Counted from the stretch's first letter, positions 35,013 through 43,360 are shown. The stretch is 64,000 nucleotides of DNA from Oscillospiraceae bacterium (GCA_021200565.1 JAJQGJ010000019.1:62001-126000); one strand, 5' to 3'. Notes: generated by a model from the letters alone, not told the origin. Program-made: numbers and translations.

Positions 35013-36164
35013 ATGAAAAAAGCTTTGAGTTTGCTGCTTGCTGTGGCTGTGCTTATGACGACCTTCACCGGCTGCTCCTCTGTGCCGAAGTCCTCAACAC
35101 CTGACGACATGAGCACGATGGAGTTCGTTCTGAGCATGGGTCTTGGAATCAATCTTGGAAACACGATGGAGTCGTCGTGGATGGAAGGTGAAACGGTCAC
35201 CGACTTTGAGACGGCATGGGGAAGTCCTGTAATCACAAAGGATATAATCCAGGGCTATGCTGATGCCGGCTTCGGCGTTATCAGAATCCCTGTTTCCTGG
35301 TCGAATCTGATGGGCGATGACTATACTATTGATAAAGCCTACATGAAGCGTGTCAAGCAGATTGTCGATTGGGTTCTCGAATGTGGCATGAAAGCCATCG
35401 TCAATCTCCACGCTGACGGAGGCTGGATCTCCGATTTCCCGACTGAAACTGAAGAGTGCATGTATAAATATGAGAGAATCTGGACTCAGGTTGCGGAGGC
35501 TTTCAAGGATTATCCTTTGGACCTCATGTTTGAGTCACTGAATGAAGAGGGCGGCTGGGATTCGCTCTGGAATCACTATTCCGGCTCCGACGAGGGCAAA
35601 GCGGAATCCTATGGCATTCTCGGAGATATAAACCAGAAGTTTGTAGATATAGTCAGAGAGTCGGGAGGCAACAATGGGCTCCGGCATCTTCTCATTGCAG
35701 GGTATCAGACAAATATTGAACTCACCTGCGATGAAGCGTTCATCCTGCCGGACGACCCTGCTGGCAGATATGCCATATCCGTTCACTACTATGCGCCGTC
35801 GACATTTGCAATCATCACGAAAGACGCCTCCTGGGGCGAAGCGAGAACCACCTGGGGAACAGAAGAGGATTATGAATATCTGAACTGGGCATTTGACTAT
35901 CTGTATGACACCTATGTCGCAAACGGCATCCCGGTCATAGTGGGCGAGTATGGCTGCACCACCGGCAACAAGATACCTCCTCAGTATGAAAACTACCTTT
36001 CCTCTGTATGCGAGGCTATCTACACAAGAGGCATGTGCCCTGTTCTATGGGACACTGCCGGCGGCTTCTATGACAGAGATGAATGTGTGTTTACAGAAGA
36101 AGTCCTTCTTGAAGAGTTTGAACGGATCAAGACACTCGAAAGAGCGACTGACGATTTATACTGA
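35013..36164 (+). CDS. GH5 endoglucanase-type lipoprotein
   Basis: Secreted glycoside hydrolase of family 5 (cellulase fold), 383 residues. Lipobox TTFTGCSSV (Cys about 21). Conserved strand motifs: INLGNTMESSW, GVIRIPVSW, FESLNEEGGW (acid/base Glu), YAISVHYYAPSTF, PVIVGEYG (nucleophile Glu) and LWDTAGG. No binding module or dockerin. Divergent from a sugar-binding lipoprotein gene, so both could respond to the same beta-glucan or mannan signal (inference). Confidence 0.93.
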   Translation: MKKALSLLLAVAVLMTTFTGCSSVPKSSTPDDMSTMEFVLSMGLGINLGNTMESSWMEGETVTDFETAWGSPVITKDIIQGYADAGFGVIRIPVSWSNLMGDDYTIDKAYMKRVKQIVDWVLECGMKAIVNLHADGGWISDFPTETEECMYKYERIWTQVAEAFKDYPLDLMFESLNEEGGWDSLWNHYSGSDEGKAESYGILGDINQKFVDIVRESGGNNGLRHLLIAGYQTNIELTCDEAFILPDDPAGRYAISVHYYAPSTFAIITKDASWGEARTTWGTEEDYEYLNWAFDYLYDTYVANGIPVIVGEYGCTTGNKIPPQYENYLSSVCEAIYTRGMCPVLWDTAGGFYDRDECVFTEEVLLEEFERIKTLERATDDLY

Positions 36165-36269
36165 TTTAAAAAGTGCGCTGGCAATGCTGGTGCACTTGTT
36201 ATTTTGAACAATTTCTTGACATGGATTTTATGCAATATCAACAAATCTTAAATTTATGTAAAATTTCTC

Positions 36270-36298
36270 TTGCACGTCCGACAAAAATATGCTACTAT
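36270..36298 (+). promoter_or_regulatory. promoter of the second surface-protein gene
   Basis: TTGCAC (36270-36275), 17 bp, TACTAT (36293-36298), producing a leader of about 165 bases. Confidence 0.6.
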
Positions 36299-36304
36299 AT
36301 AGAC

Positions 36305-36471
36305 GTATTTAGAAGCGTATATACCTGCGCTTCTGACGGAGCAGATGCTCTGTGGGGGGGTACTCGTTTTTTTGTGCCCATTTTTAAACCTCCATACACG
36401 ACTTGTGCTTGGGGGATTTTTTATATCTATCCTCCTCAGCCGGTCAAAGATATTTTGAGGAGGATATTTTT
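36305..36471 (+). promoter_or_regulatory. mRNA leader with ribosome-site-hiding hairpin
   Basis: Two early hairpins (GAAGCG/CGCTTC at about 36312-36333; ACGGAGC/GCTCTGT at about 36336-36353) are followed by a perfect 11-bp inverted repeat TATCCTCCTCA (36428-36438) and TGAGGAGGATA (36456-36466). The second arm holds the ribosome site for ATG 36472. GGGGGAT at 36411-36417 can pair with ATCCTCC of the first arm and would free the site. No known riboswitch class was recognised. Confidence 0.55.
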
Positions 36472-38112
36472 ATGCTAAAAAAATTATTGTGCGTTCTCAT
36501 GTGCGTACTGATGGTGGTTTCACTCCTGCCAGCAAACGCATTCGCGGCGGTAAACAGCATTACCAACCTTTATGTCGGCGGTACGGATATTTTGACTCAG
36601 ACTGATTATAAAATTGAGTACGGCACCGACAGTTACGCTCAGTATGACTCAACCACCAGCACACTCACCTTGCATAACGCAAACATTTCTATTGCGTCAG
36701 CAGGCAGCAAGTATACCGGTATCTATGCCAAAACGGGAAGTACTGTCTCTAAGGGACTAACCATCAAACTCGAGGGCGACAATACCATTACCACTAACGC
36801 AACCAAATATACAACCTATTACGGAATCTATGTTGGGACTTCCGTCTGTAAGCTGACCATCACAAGTGATAATGGTGATGGCACACTTGCGATTGACAAA
36901 GTTAACTACGGCATATATTTAGATAATACCAGTGCCACCACCAACTCAAACTGCACAGTTACGATGGATAACGTCATTCTTTATGGCTTGTATGTCAAAA
37001 GCACCCTTGCAATCACTGATGTCAATCTTGGTATCAATTATACCGCTTCAAATACCACTGCAAAAGGCATTTATTCTTATAACGGTGCTGCAACTATTAC
37101 CAATTCAGTCGTTAATATTAACTGCACTGTGGGATATGGATTTTATTCTCTGAAAAAAACCAACAATACTTTACTCACAGTTGATAATTCAAGCCTTACG
37201 TGTACGGTTGGAGGAGATCACCCTGCGATCTTGACAACAAGTGTGAACGTAATTGGAAATTCAACCGTTATAGCTGACGGCGGCGTAGATCTTTGCGCTG
37301 ATAATAGCACCTACAGTAGCTATAGCTATCTGACGCTCACTCCCTCCGGAGAAGCGTTAGGAATTCTTGTTGGTTCAAGTGCTGATAAAAACTCAGTATA
37401 TGGCACCTATGAAGAAACAACAACGCTCTCTCAGCCATCAGGAATTGAATACGCTACTTATGCTTATGTCAAAATCACCACAGGCGCAGTCGGTACCGGC
37501 AACTCTGTCAGAGGCATAATTTACCTCAACGAAGATTATCATGCAGCCATTATCACAAGAAGTGGTCGCAGATACTTTGCATGCATCCCGCACACGGTTG
37601 ACTCAAACGGCTATTGCACCGTCTGCAAGGAGTATATCGGCGGCGAGGAAGAGGAAACTGTCACGATTGACGGAGTTGAATATACGGTTGCTTATTCTGA
37701 GGACATAGATCTCGCTTCTGGCGACTGGGATACAACAGACCTTTCTGACGCTTCACTTGTCGAGGCGCTCGCAACTGAGGGTTCAGTACTTGTTGTCACA
37801 AGAAGCGAAGAGACCAATATAGTTTTCGACACCGATGCCGCAACATATGAGAAGTTCGGTCTGGTAAACTCCTGGTGGTCAGGAGACTGGATAGTACTTG
37901 GAACTGCAGGTTATGTCAATGGTGACGAAGATGGCATAACAGCTATTGACTGCATCTCTGATGACGGAACGACGGTTATGTACGACGGTATCACGGTTTA
38001 TAACGAGTGGGTTGCAAGAGGAATGAACGCAGGCGGTTCTGCTCTCTTCATCACCAACACCTCCGGTTCATACACCATCACCAACATCAGCGTTCTCGTT
38101 CCCGTTGAATAG
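36472..38112 (+). CDS. secreted beta-helix surface protein sharing the C-terminal domain of the 19317 protein
   Basis: A 546-residue exported protein: signal peptide 1-25 (LLPANAFAA), then from about 27 to 330 repeated short beta strands rich in Asn, Thr and Ser (GIYAKTGSTVSKGLTIKLEGDNTIT and similar), like the Cthe_2159/DUF4353 carbohydrate-binding beta-helix. The C-terminal 190 residues align with those of the 19317 protein (PHTVDSNGYCTVCKEYIGG, SGSYTITNISVLVP). It lacks the NPTTG tail, so it is released or held non-covalently. Start ATG 36472, not the upstream frame from 36403, because the ribosome site is at 36457-36463. Confidence 0.78.
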   Translation: MLKKLLCVLMCVLMVVSLLPANAFAAVNSITNLYVGGTDILTQTDYKIEYGTDSYAQYDSTTSTLTLHNANISIASAGSKYTGIYAKTGSTVSKGLTIKLEGDNTITTNATKYTTYYGIYVGTSVCKLTITSDNGDGTLAIDKVNYGIYLDNTSATTNSNCTVTMDNVILYGLYVKSTLAITDVNLGINYTASNTTAKGIYSYNGAATITNSVVNINCTVGYGFYSLKKTNNTLLTVDNSSLTCTVGGDHPAILTTSVNVIGNSTVIADGGVDLCADNSTYSSYSYLTLTPSGEALGILVGSSADKNSVYGTYEETTTLSQPSGIEYATYAYVKITTGAVGTGNSVRGIIYLNEDYHAAIITRSGRRYFACIPHTVDSNGYCTVCKEYIGGEEEETVTIDGVEYTVAYSEDIDLASGDWDTTDLSDASLVEALATEGSVLVVTRSEETNIVFDTDAATYEKFGLVNSWWSGDWIVLGTAGYVNGDEDGITAIDCISDDGTTVMYDGITVYNEWVARGMNAGGSALFITNTSGSYTITNISVLVPVE

Positions 38113-38177
38113 CTTCCGGTAATTCCTATTCTTCAAATGTCATAGTTTCTGTGTCCTGTCAGACATCGAAACAAGAA

Positions 38178-38211
38178 CTCCCCGTCAGGATATGGCGGGG
38201 AGCTTCTTTTT
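38178..38211 (+). terminator. intrinsic terminator
   Basis: CTCCCCG / CGGGGAG stem followed by CTTCTTTTT, between the surface-protein gene and the converging small ORF. Confidence 0.8.
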
Positions 38212-38222
38212 AGCGTGTTGGT

Positions 38223-38357
38223 TTATTCTTCGCTGCTGACATCAAAATACTTGTGTGTCCCAAGGCTAAGAGCCTCAGCGGTAAGCTTGACTATCCCTAA
38301 GATGCAGGTGAGTGCAGACAGGATAACCAGTACTCTCAGAACGTTTTCCTTATTCAT
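38223..38357 (-). CDS. small single-helix membrane protein, 44 residues
   Basis: ATG 38357 is preceded by AAAAGGAG at the right distance. The product begins MNKENVLRVLVILSALTCI, continues with one hydrophobic helix to about residue 24, and ends polar and acidic (FDVSSEE). Nothing else explains this interval, and the terminator at 38178-38211 is placed between it and the converging gene. Function unknown. The helix without basic end argues against a typical small toxin. Confidence 0.55.
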   Translation of the reverse strand: MNKENVLRVLVILSALTCILGIVKLTAEALSLGTHKYFDVSSEE

Positions 38358-38476
38358 TTTTGCAGACTCCTTTTCAAAAAATCAACAATCCGGTGCTTCA
38401 TGATGCCGGGTAATACCGTGCTGTCTTAAGTATATCACAAGTTGCAATCTTTTCATAGTCCTTTTTGCAATTTTCC

Positions 38477-38505
38477 TTGATTTTTTTGCCTGGTGCTATT
38501 ATAAT
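38477..38505 (+). promoter_or_regulatory. promoter of the flippase operon
   Basis: TTGATT (38477-38482), 17 bp, TATAAT (38500-38505). Confidence 0.7.
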
Positions 38506-38538
38506 AGAGGTATTGTTTAAGGAAAGGAAGGCGCAGCT

Positions 38539-39987
38539 TTGGCAAGCGAGAACAAAAACTTCAAAACACTGATGGCAAACACACTGATCTTCGCTTTAGG
38601 CTCATTCGGCTCGAAGATTCTGGTGCTTATCCTGGTGCCGCTTTATACCGCATGCCTGACGCCTGCTGAATACGGAACGGTTGACCTCATCGCCCAGACC
38701 GCTAATATCCTTATCCCGATTTTCACTATCTCCATTTCCGAGGCTGCTTTAAGATTCGGTCTCGACTCAAAAGAGATCAAAGACTATAAGAAGGTCTACA
38801 CCGTCTGCCTGAGCGTCTATGTCCTGGGAATGGCGGCGATGGCTCTCATCTTCCCAATAATATCGCTTTTTGATTATGTCGACGGTTACACGGTGATACT
38901 TTATATATACGTCTGCACCTCGTCGCTCCGGCAGATCAACATGTTCTTCACCCGAGGGCGGGGGAAGGTCACGCTGTTTGCGATTGATGGAATCGTCTGC
39001 ACACTTGTGATGCTCCTTCTTGACATCCTGTTCCTTGTCGGATTCGACATGGGAATCGAAGGGTATCTTCTTGCAATAATCCTATCCGACCTGATTTCGA
39101 GCATATTCTTATTCACGGCGGGAAGACTCTGGAGATTCGTAAGCCCAAGAAGCTTTGACAAAGAGCTTGCAAAAAGCATGGTAAAATATGCGGCGCCTCT
39201 GATGTCGACAAACCTCCTCTGGCTGATAACAAGCATCTCCGACAGATTCATAATCCGAATTTTCCATGGCGAATACCTCACCGGCATCAACGCAATAGCC
39301 TATAAAATCCCGACGATATTGACGACGATATTCACAATGTTCTCCCAGGCGTGGAACATGTCCGCAATCACGGAAAACGGTTCATCTGAGCGTGAAAAGT
39401 TCTATACCGACGTTTTCAGAATGTGCTCAGCTTTCATGTATGTCCTGGCGTGCGGAATACTTCTTCTCATCAAGCCGATAACCCAGATATGGATAAACGA
39501 GCAGTACTTTGAATCATATCTCTATTCGCCGCTTCTGACTCTGGCGACAGTGTTCACATGCTTCAACACCTTCCTTGGCTCCGTCTACATAGCCGAGAAG
39601 AAGACAAAGCATTCATTCTATACCTCATTGGTTGCTGGTATAATTAATATAATCTTGAATTTTGCACTGATTCCGTCGTTCGGAATTTACGGCGCAGCGT
39701 TCGCAACGTTCGTCGCCTATTTCGCAGTCTTCTTCTACAGACTCTATGACACCCGAAGAATCATACGCTACGACTTCTCTATGCCGAAAATTCTCGTGAA
39801 CACGGCGGTCATGGCGGCGATGGTCATCGTCAATCAGATAACCTTCCAATACTGGTGGATGCTCTATCTGATACTTGGCGTGCTGTTCATAATTTCATTT
39901 GCGCTGAATATAAAAGACCTCTGGCAGGCGCTTGTGATGCTGATGCCGGAGAAGCTGAAAGCTAAACTTATAAGACAGAAAGGATAA
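38539..39987 (+). CDS. polysaccharide/lipid-linked oligosaccharide flippase (MOP superfamily)
   Basis: A 482-residue integral membrane protein with about 12-14 helices. The N-terminal block TLIFALGSFGSKILVLILVPLYTACLTPAEYGTVDLI is typical of Wzx/RfbX-like transporters. It starts with TTG 38539 after AAGGAAGG. No glycosyltransferases are near, so the exported glycan is unknown. Followed 5 bases later by a ydbC-like gene. Confidence 0.88.
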   Translation: MASENKNFKTLMANTLIFALGSFGSKILVLILVPLYTACLTPAEYGTVDLIAQTANILIPIFTISISEAALRFGLDSKEIKDYKKVYTVCLSVYVLGMAAMALIFPIISLFDYVDGYTVILYIYVCTSSLRQINMFFTRGRGKVTLFAIDGIVCTLVMLLLDILFLVGFDMGIEGYLLAIILSDLISSIFLFTAGRLWRFVSPRSFDKELAKSMVKYAAPLMSTNLLWLITSISDRFIIRIFHGEYLTGINAIAYKIPTILTTIFTMFSQAWNMSAITENGSSEREKFYTDVFRMCSAFMYVLACGILLLIKPITQIWINEQYFESYLYSPLLTLATVFTCFNTFLGSVYIAEKKTKHSFYTSLVAGIINIILNFALIPSFGIYGAAFATFVAYFAVFFYRLYDTRRIIRYDFSMPKILVNTAVMAAMVIVNQITFQYWWMLYLILGVLFIISFALNIKDLWQALVMLMPEKLKAKLIRQKG

Positions 39988-39992
39988 TCACT

Positions 39993-40253
39993 ATGGCAGA
40001 ACTCACCTATGAAATCAAGGAACATCTTGGAATAATTTCGGAGACAGCTCGTGGCTGGACAAAGGAATTAAATAAGGTCAGTTGGAACGAAGGCGTTCCG
40101 AAGTACGACATCCGCGACTGGTCACCCGACCACACTCGCATGAGCAAGGGCGTAACCCTCACAGAAGCTGAATTCGAGAATCTAGCCCACATAATCAAAG
40201 GTGAACCCGTTGACCTCGGCGGCGATGACGTAGATGAAGACAAAATTCTGTAA
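39993..40253 (+). CDS. YdbC-family PC4-like single-strand nucleic acid-binding protein
   Basis: An 86-residue protein; conserved pattern YEIKEHLGIISETARGWTKELNKVSWN then PKYDIRDWSPDHTRMSKGVTLTEAE is diagnostic of the YdbC/PC4 beta-sheet fold. Members bind single-stranded DNA and may take part in transcription or repair. The tail is acidic. The stop is followed immediately by a CGTAAT repeat tract. Confidence 0.9.
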   Translation: MAELTYEIKEHLGIISETARGWTKELNKVSWNEGVPKYDIRDWSPDHTRMSKGVTLTEAEFENLAHIIKGEPVDLGGDDVDEDKIL

Positions 40254-40279
40254 ATTCGTAATGCGTAATGCGTAATTGG
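40254..40279. repeat. short tandem repeat of CGTAAT units
   Basis: ATTCGTAATGCGTAATGCG tract directly after the ydbC-like stop, same family as at 1162 and 16623. Confidence 0.75.
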
Positions 40280-40301
40280 TAATCGGAAGGGGGCGCAGGC
40301 T

Positions 40302-41036
40302 GTGGCGATTATGCGGGAAAATATTGCAGGAAAGTACCGGCATGAAATCAAGTTACTTCTGACAAAGGCGGAGTATGTCACTGCCAGAACCCGGATTTCG
40401 GCGCTCATGAAGCCCGATTCGCACTCTATTAAAAATGGTGACTACTTCATCCGGAGCCTCTATTTCGACGACATCAATCATTCGTCCTATTGGGACAAGA
40501 TTGCCGGCGTCTCGCATCGGAAAAAGTTCCGCATCCGGACCTACAACTTCTCCGAAGACGTCATCAAGCTCGAATGTAAGGAGAAAAACGGCGACAGAAT
40601 CAGAAAAGAGAGCGTGAGTATCTCTTCCGATTGCGCCAGGGCTCTCATAGCCGGCGACAATTCGCTTCTTGAGCCTGACTCAAGTTTCGTAACAGCCGAA
40701 TTTCTCGCCCTCTGGGGAGGGAAAGGGCTCCGCCCGTCAGTCGTCGTCGACTACACCCGTGAAGCCTATGTCGAGCCGATAGGGAATGTCAGAATCACAT
40801 TTGACAAGGCGCTCAGAGCGGGCGTTTCCGGCGTTGACATGTTCGAGCGGGAGCTCCTGACAGTTCCCGTCTACCCAAACGGAATGGTCATCATGGAAGT
40901 CAAGTATGACGATTTCATTCCGAAGCACCTGTCGATGCTCGTTTCAAGCGTCGGAGGAGAGAAAATAGCCGTCTCGAAGTTCACAACCTGCCGGGACGTT
41001 CTCGATAATTTCAAGCCGCAGGCAATCGGTTTATAA
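40302..41036 (+). CDS. VTC-domain protein (polyphosphate polymerase-like)
   Basis: A 244-residue tunnel-fold (CYTH/VTC) protein. Conserved basic and acidic strand motifs: KYRHEIKLLL, SLYFDDI, HRKKFRIRTYN, VIKLECKEKNGDRIRKES, VVVDYTREAY and IMEVKYDDFIP, the ligands expected around a triphosphate/polyphosphate tunnel. GTG 40302 or ATG 40311 may be the start (GGAAGGGGG upstream). The downstream DUF4956 membrane protein is its usual bacterial partner. Whether bacterial members make polyphosphate is not proven. Confidence 0.87.
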   Translation: MAIMRENIAGKYRHEIKLLLTKAEYVTARTRISALMKPDSHSIKNGDYFIRSLYFDDINHSSYWDKIAGVSHRKKFRIRTYNFSEDVIKLECKEKNGDRIRKESVSISSDCARALIAGDNSLLEPDSSFVTAEFLALWGGKGLRPSVVVDYTREAYVEPIGNVRITFDKALRAGVSGVDMFERELLTVPVYPNGMVIMEVKYDDFIPKHLSMLVSSVGGEKIAVSKFTTCRDVLDNFKPQAIGL

Positions 41037-41052
41037 GAAAGGAAGTCAAAAT

Positions 41053-41715
41053 ATGAGCAGCATCAAGGCAGTTCTGAAAGAAAGCATCGAGCAGTTGGGG
41101 CTCGTCGAGCACCTGACTGTGTCGTACATACTTGTCACACTCGTCTGTGCGCTTCTGTGCGGAATTGTAATATACTTCGTCTATAAAGTATTCTACAGAG
41201 GAGCCGTCTACAGCGAAAATTTCGCCGTCCTCATCGTCATGATAACGGTAATAACGGCGTTTATAGTTCTGGTAATCGGTTCGAATCTGGTTCTGTCTCT
41301 CGGAATGGTCGGCGCACTGTCTATAGTCAGGTTCCGTTCTGCGGTGAAAGACCCTCTCGATGTCGGCTTCCTCTTCTGGGGAATAGCCTCTGGAATCACC
41401 TCCGGAGCCGGGCTTTATCCGTTCGCACTTATAGCAACCCTCGGAATAGCCCTTGTCTACATCATCTTCACGGTGATAGCAAGAGGGAAGAAGACATATG
41501 TCCTGGTCATAAGATATGAAACCGCAGCAGAAGAAAATATATCTGAAATAATGACCGCCCTGAAAGCAAAAACCTTGGGTCGCTCCCGTTACCAAGGTGA
41601 AACAGAACTCACCGCCAACATCCGTCTGAAAAAGAAAAACACCCGCTTGGTAGATAAGCTCTACGAAGTGGATGGAGTCATAAGTGCGGTGATGGTGGAA
41701 TATACGGGACAATAG
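41053..41715 (+). CDS. DUF4956 membrane protein
   Basis: A 220-residue protein with about four membrane helices (25-45, 58-80, 84-105, 118-138) and a soluble C-terminal half. The block LSLGMVGALSIVRFRSAVKDPLD is the family hallmark. Known to occur next to VTC-domain proteins, often with a CotH kinase and a beta-helix protein; of these only the VTC gene is adjacent here, while a Cthe_2159-like beta-helix lies 4 kb upstream. Confidence 0.87.
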   Translation: MSSIKAVLKESIEQLGLVEHLTVSYILVTLVCALLCGIVIYFVYKVFYRGAVYSENFAVLIVMITVITAFIVLVIGSNLVLSLGMVGALSIVRFRSAVKDPLDVGFLFWGIASGITSGAGLYPFALIATLGIALVYIIFTVIARGKKTYVLVIRYETAAEENISEIMTALKAKTLGRSRYQGETELTANIRLKKKNTRLVDKLYEVDGVISAVMVEYTGQ

Positions 41716-41790
41716 CCCCTCCACCACCGCCTTTCGGCGGCGGTCCCCCCTCCCCAAGTTTGCTAGCGCAAACTCGGAGAGGCTTTTTTT
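41714..41790 (+). terminator. repeat-derived terminator after the VTC/DUF4956 pair
   Basis: AGCCCCTCC pairs with GGAGAGGCT (one mismatch) around CCGCC/GGCGG and AGTTTGC/GCAAACT hairpins, followed by seven T's. The sequence style is that of the palindromic repeats. Confidence 0.65.
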
Positions 41791-41814
41791 GTTCTCCCAA
41801 ATGTTTGCAACAGA

Positions 41815-41884
41815 TGTAGGGGCGGATATTATCCGCCCGAGCGGGTCACTGGAGGTATGCGGGCGGATAATATCCGCCCCTACA
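41815..41884. repeat. MITE-like palindromic element, TGTAGGGGCGGAT family (copy 2)
   Basis: 70 bp with perfect 25-bp terminal inverted repeats (41815-41839 and 41860-41884); each arm is itself nearly palindromic around GGCGGATATTATCCGCC. Ends 2 bp before the stop codon of the deacetylase gene. Confidence 0.9.
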
Positions 41885-41886
41885 AT

Positions 41887-42711
41887 TCATCCTAAAACTT
41901 CGCCACTATGTACAACAACCGCCTTCCCATCAACCTCAACCCATACATCCTTTGCCGTCGGGTTATAGATCGCATGCGAGCGGGGGTCGGTGGAGTATTC
42001 GAGGGACTGATAAGCCTTGTGATACTCGCAGATTTCGATATTGGTTGCAAACCAGATGTCCGGATTTCCACTTACCTTCTTGAAAGCATCCTCGATGACA
42101 TTCCAGTTGTCATCACGCCTGAATTCGGCAGTGTGTCCCCAGAGATAGAACATCCGGCAGTCGTCAAAGTCGGTTGAAACGAACCTGTCGAGGAGCTCAG
42201 GCATCCTCTTGTCGCCATGATGGCATGTAGCAAAGAGCCTCAGCCAATCCTCAGGCATTCCGAAATCATCCCGAGTGCAGACCGTTCTGCAATACTTGAT
42301 GCCGCATTTTCTGAGAGCTTCAACAGCCTTGTTGTTGAACGAGCCGTAAGGATAAGCTGCACCCCGGACAACTCCGCCGAACTGCATTTCAAGATTAGCC
42401 TTGTCAGTGGCGATCTCGCAGAAGAGCTCCGGTTCGGAAATCTTAGTGAAATCCCTGTGGTGAAGCCCGTGAACTGCGACTTCAACCCCGTGCTTCGGGT
42501 ATTCCTCAAGAGCCTCCGAGAGAGTGACTCTTGGCCATACTCCATAAGGCTTGGTGCCCTCTTCACGGTAAATCTGAGAGCTGATGTTAAATGTGCCCTT
42601 GATTCCATATTCATCCATCAACTCCATGAGCCTGATGTCATCATAGCAACCATCGTCATAGCTGGTTGTAAACGCCTTTTTCAATCCGTTAGGGAATAAC
42701 ATTTTTTGCAT
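41887..42711 (-). CDS. polysaccharide deacetylase-family (NodB-like) protein
   Basis: A 274-residue protein without signal peptide. The metal-binding motifs are FTTSYDDGCYDD (Asp pair) and HGLHHRDF (two histidines about residue 80), followed by GAAYPYGSFNNKAVEALRKCG. This is the carbohydrate esterase 4 / NodB fold; cytoplasmic location suggests a small-molecule or oligosaccharide substrate. AAGGAGG ribosome site. The end of the gene abuts a MITE-like repeat. Confidence 0.85.
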   Translation of the reverse strand: MQKMLFPNGLKKAFTTSYDDGCYDDIRLMELMDEYGIKGTFNISSQIYREEGTKPYGVWPRVTLSEALEEYPKHGVEVAVHGLHHRDFTKISEPELFCEIATDKANLEMQFGGVVRGAAYPYGSFNNKAVEALRKCGIKYCRTVCTRDDFGMPEDWLRLFATCHHGDKRMPELLDRFVSTDFDDCRMFYLWGHTAEFRRDDNWNVIEDAFKKVSGNPDIWFATNIEICEYHKAYQSLEYSTDPRSHAIYNPTAKDVWVEVDGKAVVVHSGEVLG

Positions 42712-42726
42712 AGTGATGCCTCCTTT

Positions 42727-43098
42727 TTATGAATTATGAATATTGTCCATCTGCTGAGTAAGAAGGTACACGCAGTATTGATTCATGCTTACTCCGTCGT
42801 TCTTAGCTTGTTCCGCTAACTTTTTATGAAGAGATTTAGGCATTCTGAGGGCAAATTTGCCGGAGTAGGATTTTGTGCTGTCGGGAAGCTGAGGAATATA
42901 TCCGCTTTCGAGAGAAGCTTCAAACCACGCCTTCTTTGCATCTTCCGCCATCGGAATTATTTTGTCGGCTTCGTTTGTACATGTGACACATCCTGGGAGG
43001 TCGGGATAATAGACGGTATAGCCGCCTTCGACTTCGTCTTCTTCAATAACCATAGGATAGGGGAGCTTCATATATTCTTCCAAAGTCAGTTCAACCAT
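42727..43098 (-). CDS. hicB: HicB-family antitoxin
   Basis: 123 residues. The N-terminal half is the partially degraded RNase H-like HicB fold (YPMVIEEDEVEGGYTVYYPDLPGCVT, then A-E-DAKKAWFEASLE), and the C-terminal half is a ribbon-helix-helix-type DNA-binding part (GKFALRMPKSLHKKLAEQAKNDGVSMNQYCVYLL). Overlaps hicA by eight bases. It should neutralise HicA and bind the operator upstream of hicA. Confidence 0.92.
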   Translation of the reverse strand: MVELTLEEYMKLPYPMVIEEDEVEGGYTVYYPDLPGCVTCTNEADKIIPMAEDAKKAWFEASLESGYIPQLPDSTKSYSGKFALRMPKSLHKKLAEQAKNDGVSMNQYCVYLLTQQMDNIHNS

Positions 43099-43345
43099 TG
43101 TTATCGTCCTCCGTTTCTTGCATTATAGCATTCTTGACAATTCTGACGTAACAGTTTTTGATGGGCTCGTGCTTGGGAATAGTAATCGCAGCTTTTCCGC
43201 TTTTGCGAAAAGTGTAGTGGCTGCTACCGCCTTTCGGCTGGTACATAGTATACCCGAATGATTCCAAAACCTTTTTCAATTCATCAAACCTGAGACCTTT
43301 GTCGAGCGAATAAATGCGTTCTATAAGCTTATCAAATCTTGACAC
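43091..43345 (-). CDS. hicA: HicA-family mRNA interferase toxin
   Basis: Start at GTG 43345 with GAGGT eight bases before; the longer frame to 43417 covers the promoter and is rejected. The 84-residue product has the dsRNA-binding-like HicA core: FDELKKVLESFGYTMYQPKGGSSHYTF with the catalytic His, then KAAITIPKHEPIKNCYVRIV. Toxin-first order with HicB downstream. It would cut mRNA when HicB is lost. Confidence 0.9.
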   Translation of the reverse strand: MSRFDKLIERIYSLDKGLRFDELKKVLESFGYTMYQPKGGSSHYTFRKSGKAAITIPKHEPIKNCYVRIVKNAIMQETEDDNNG

Positions 43346-43360
43346 TGTTTGTACCTCTGC

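Noticed and set aside
38215-38403. Plus-strand ORF of 62 codons
   Set aside because: Starts at the T tract of a terminator; the minus-strand small ORF at 38223-38357 explains the interval better.
42217-42699. Plus-strand ORF of 160 codons opposite the deacetylase gene
   Set aside because: Mirror of a well-supported minus-strand gene with NodB motifs and an AAGGAGG ribosome site.
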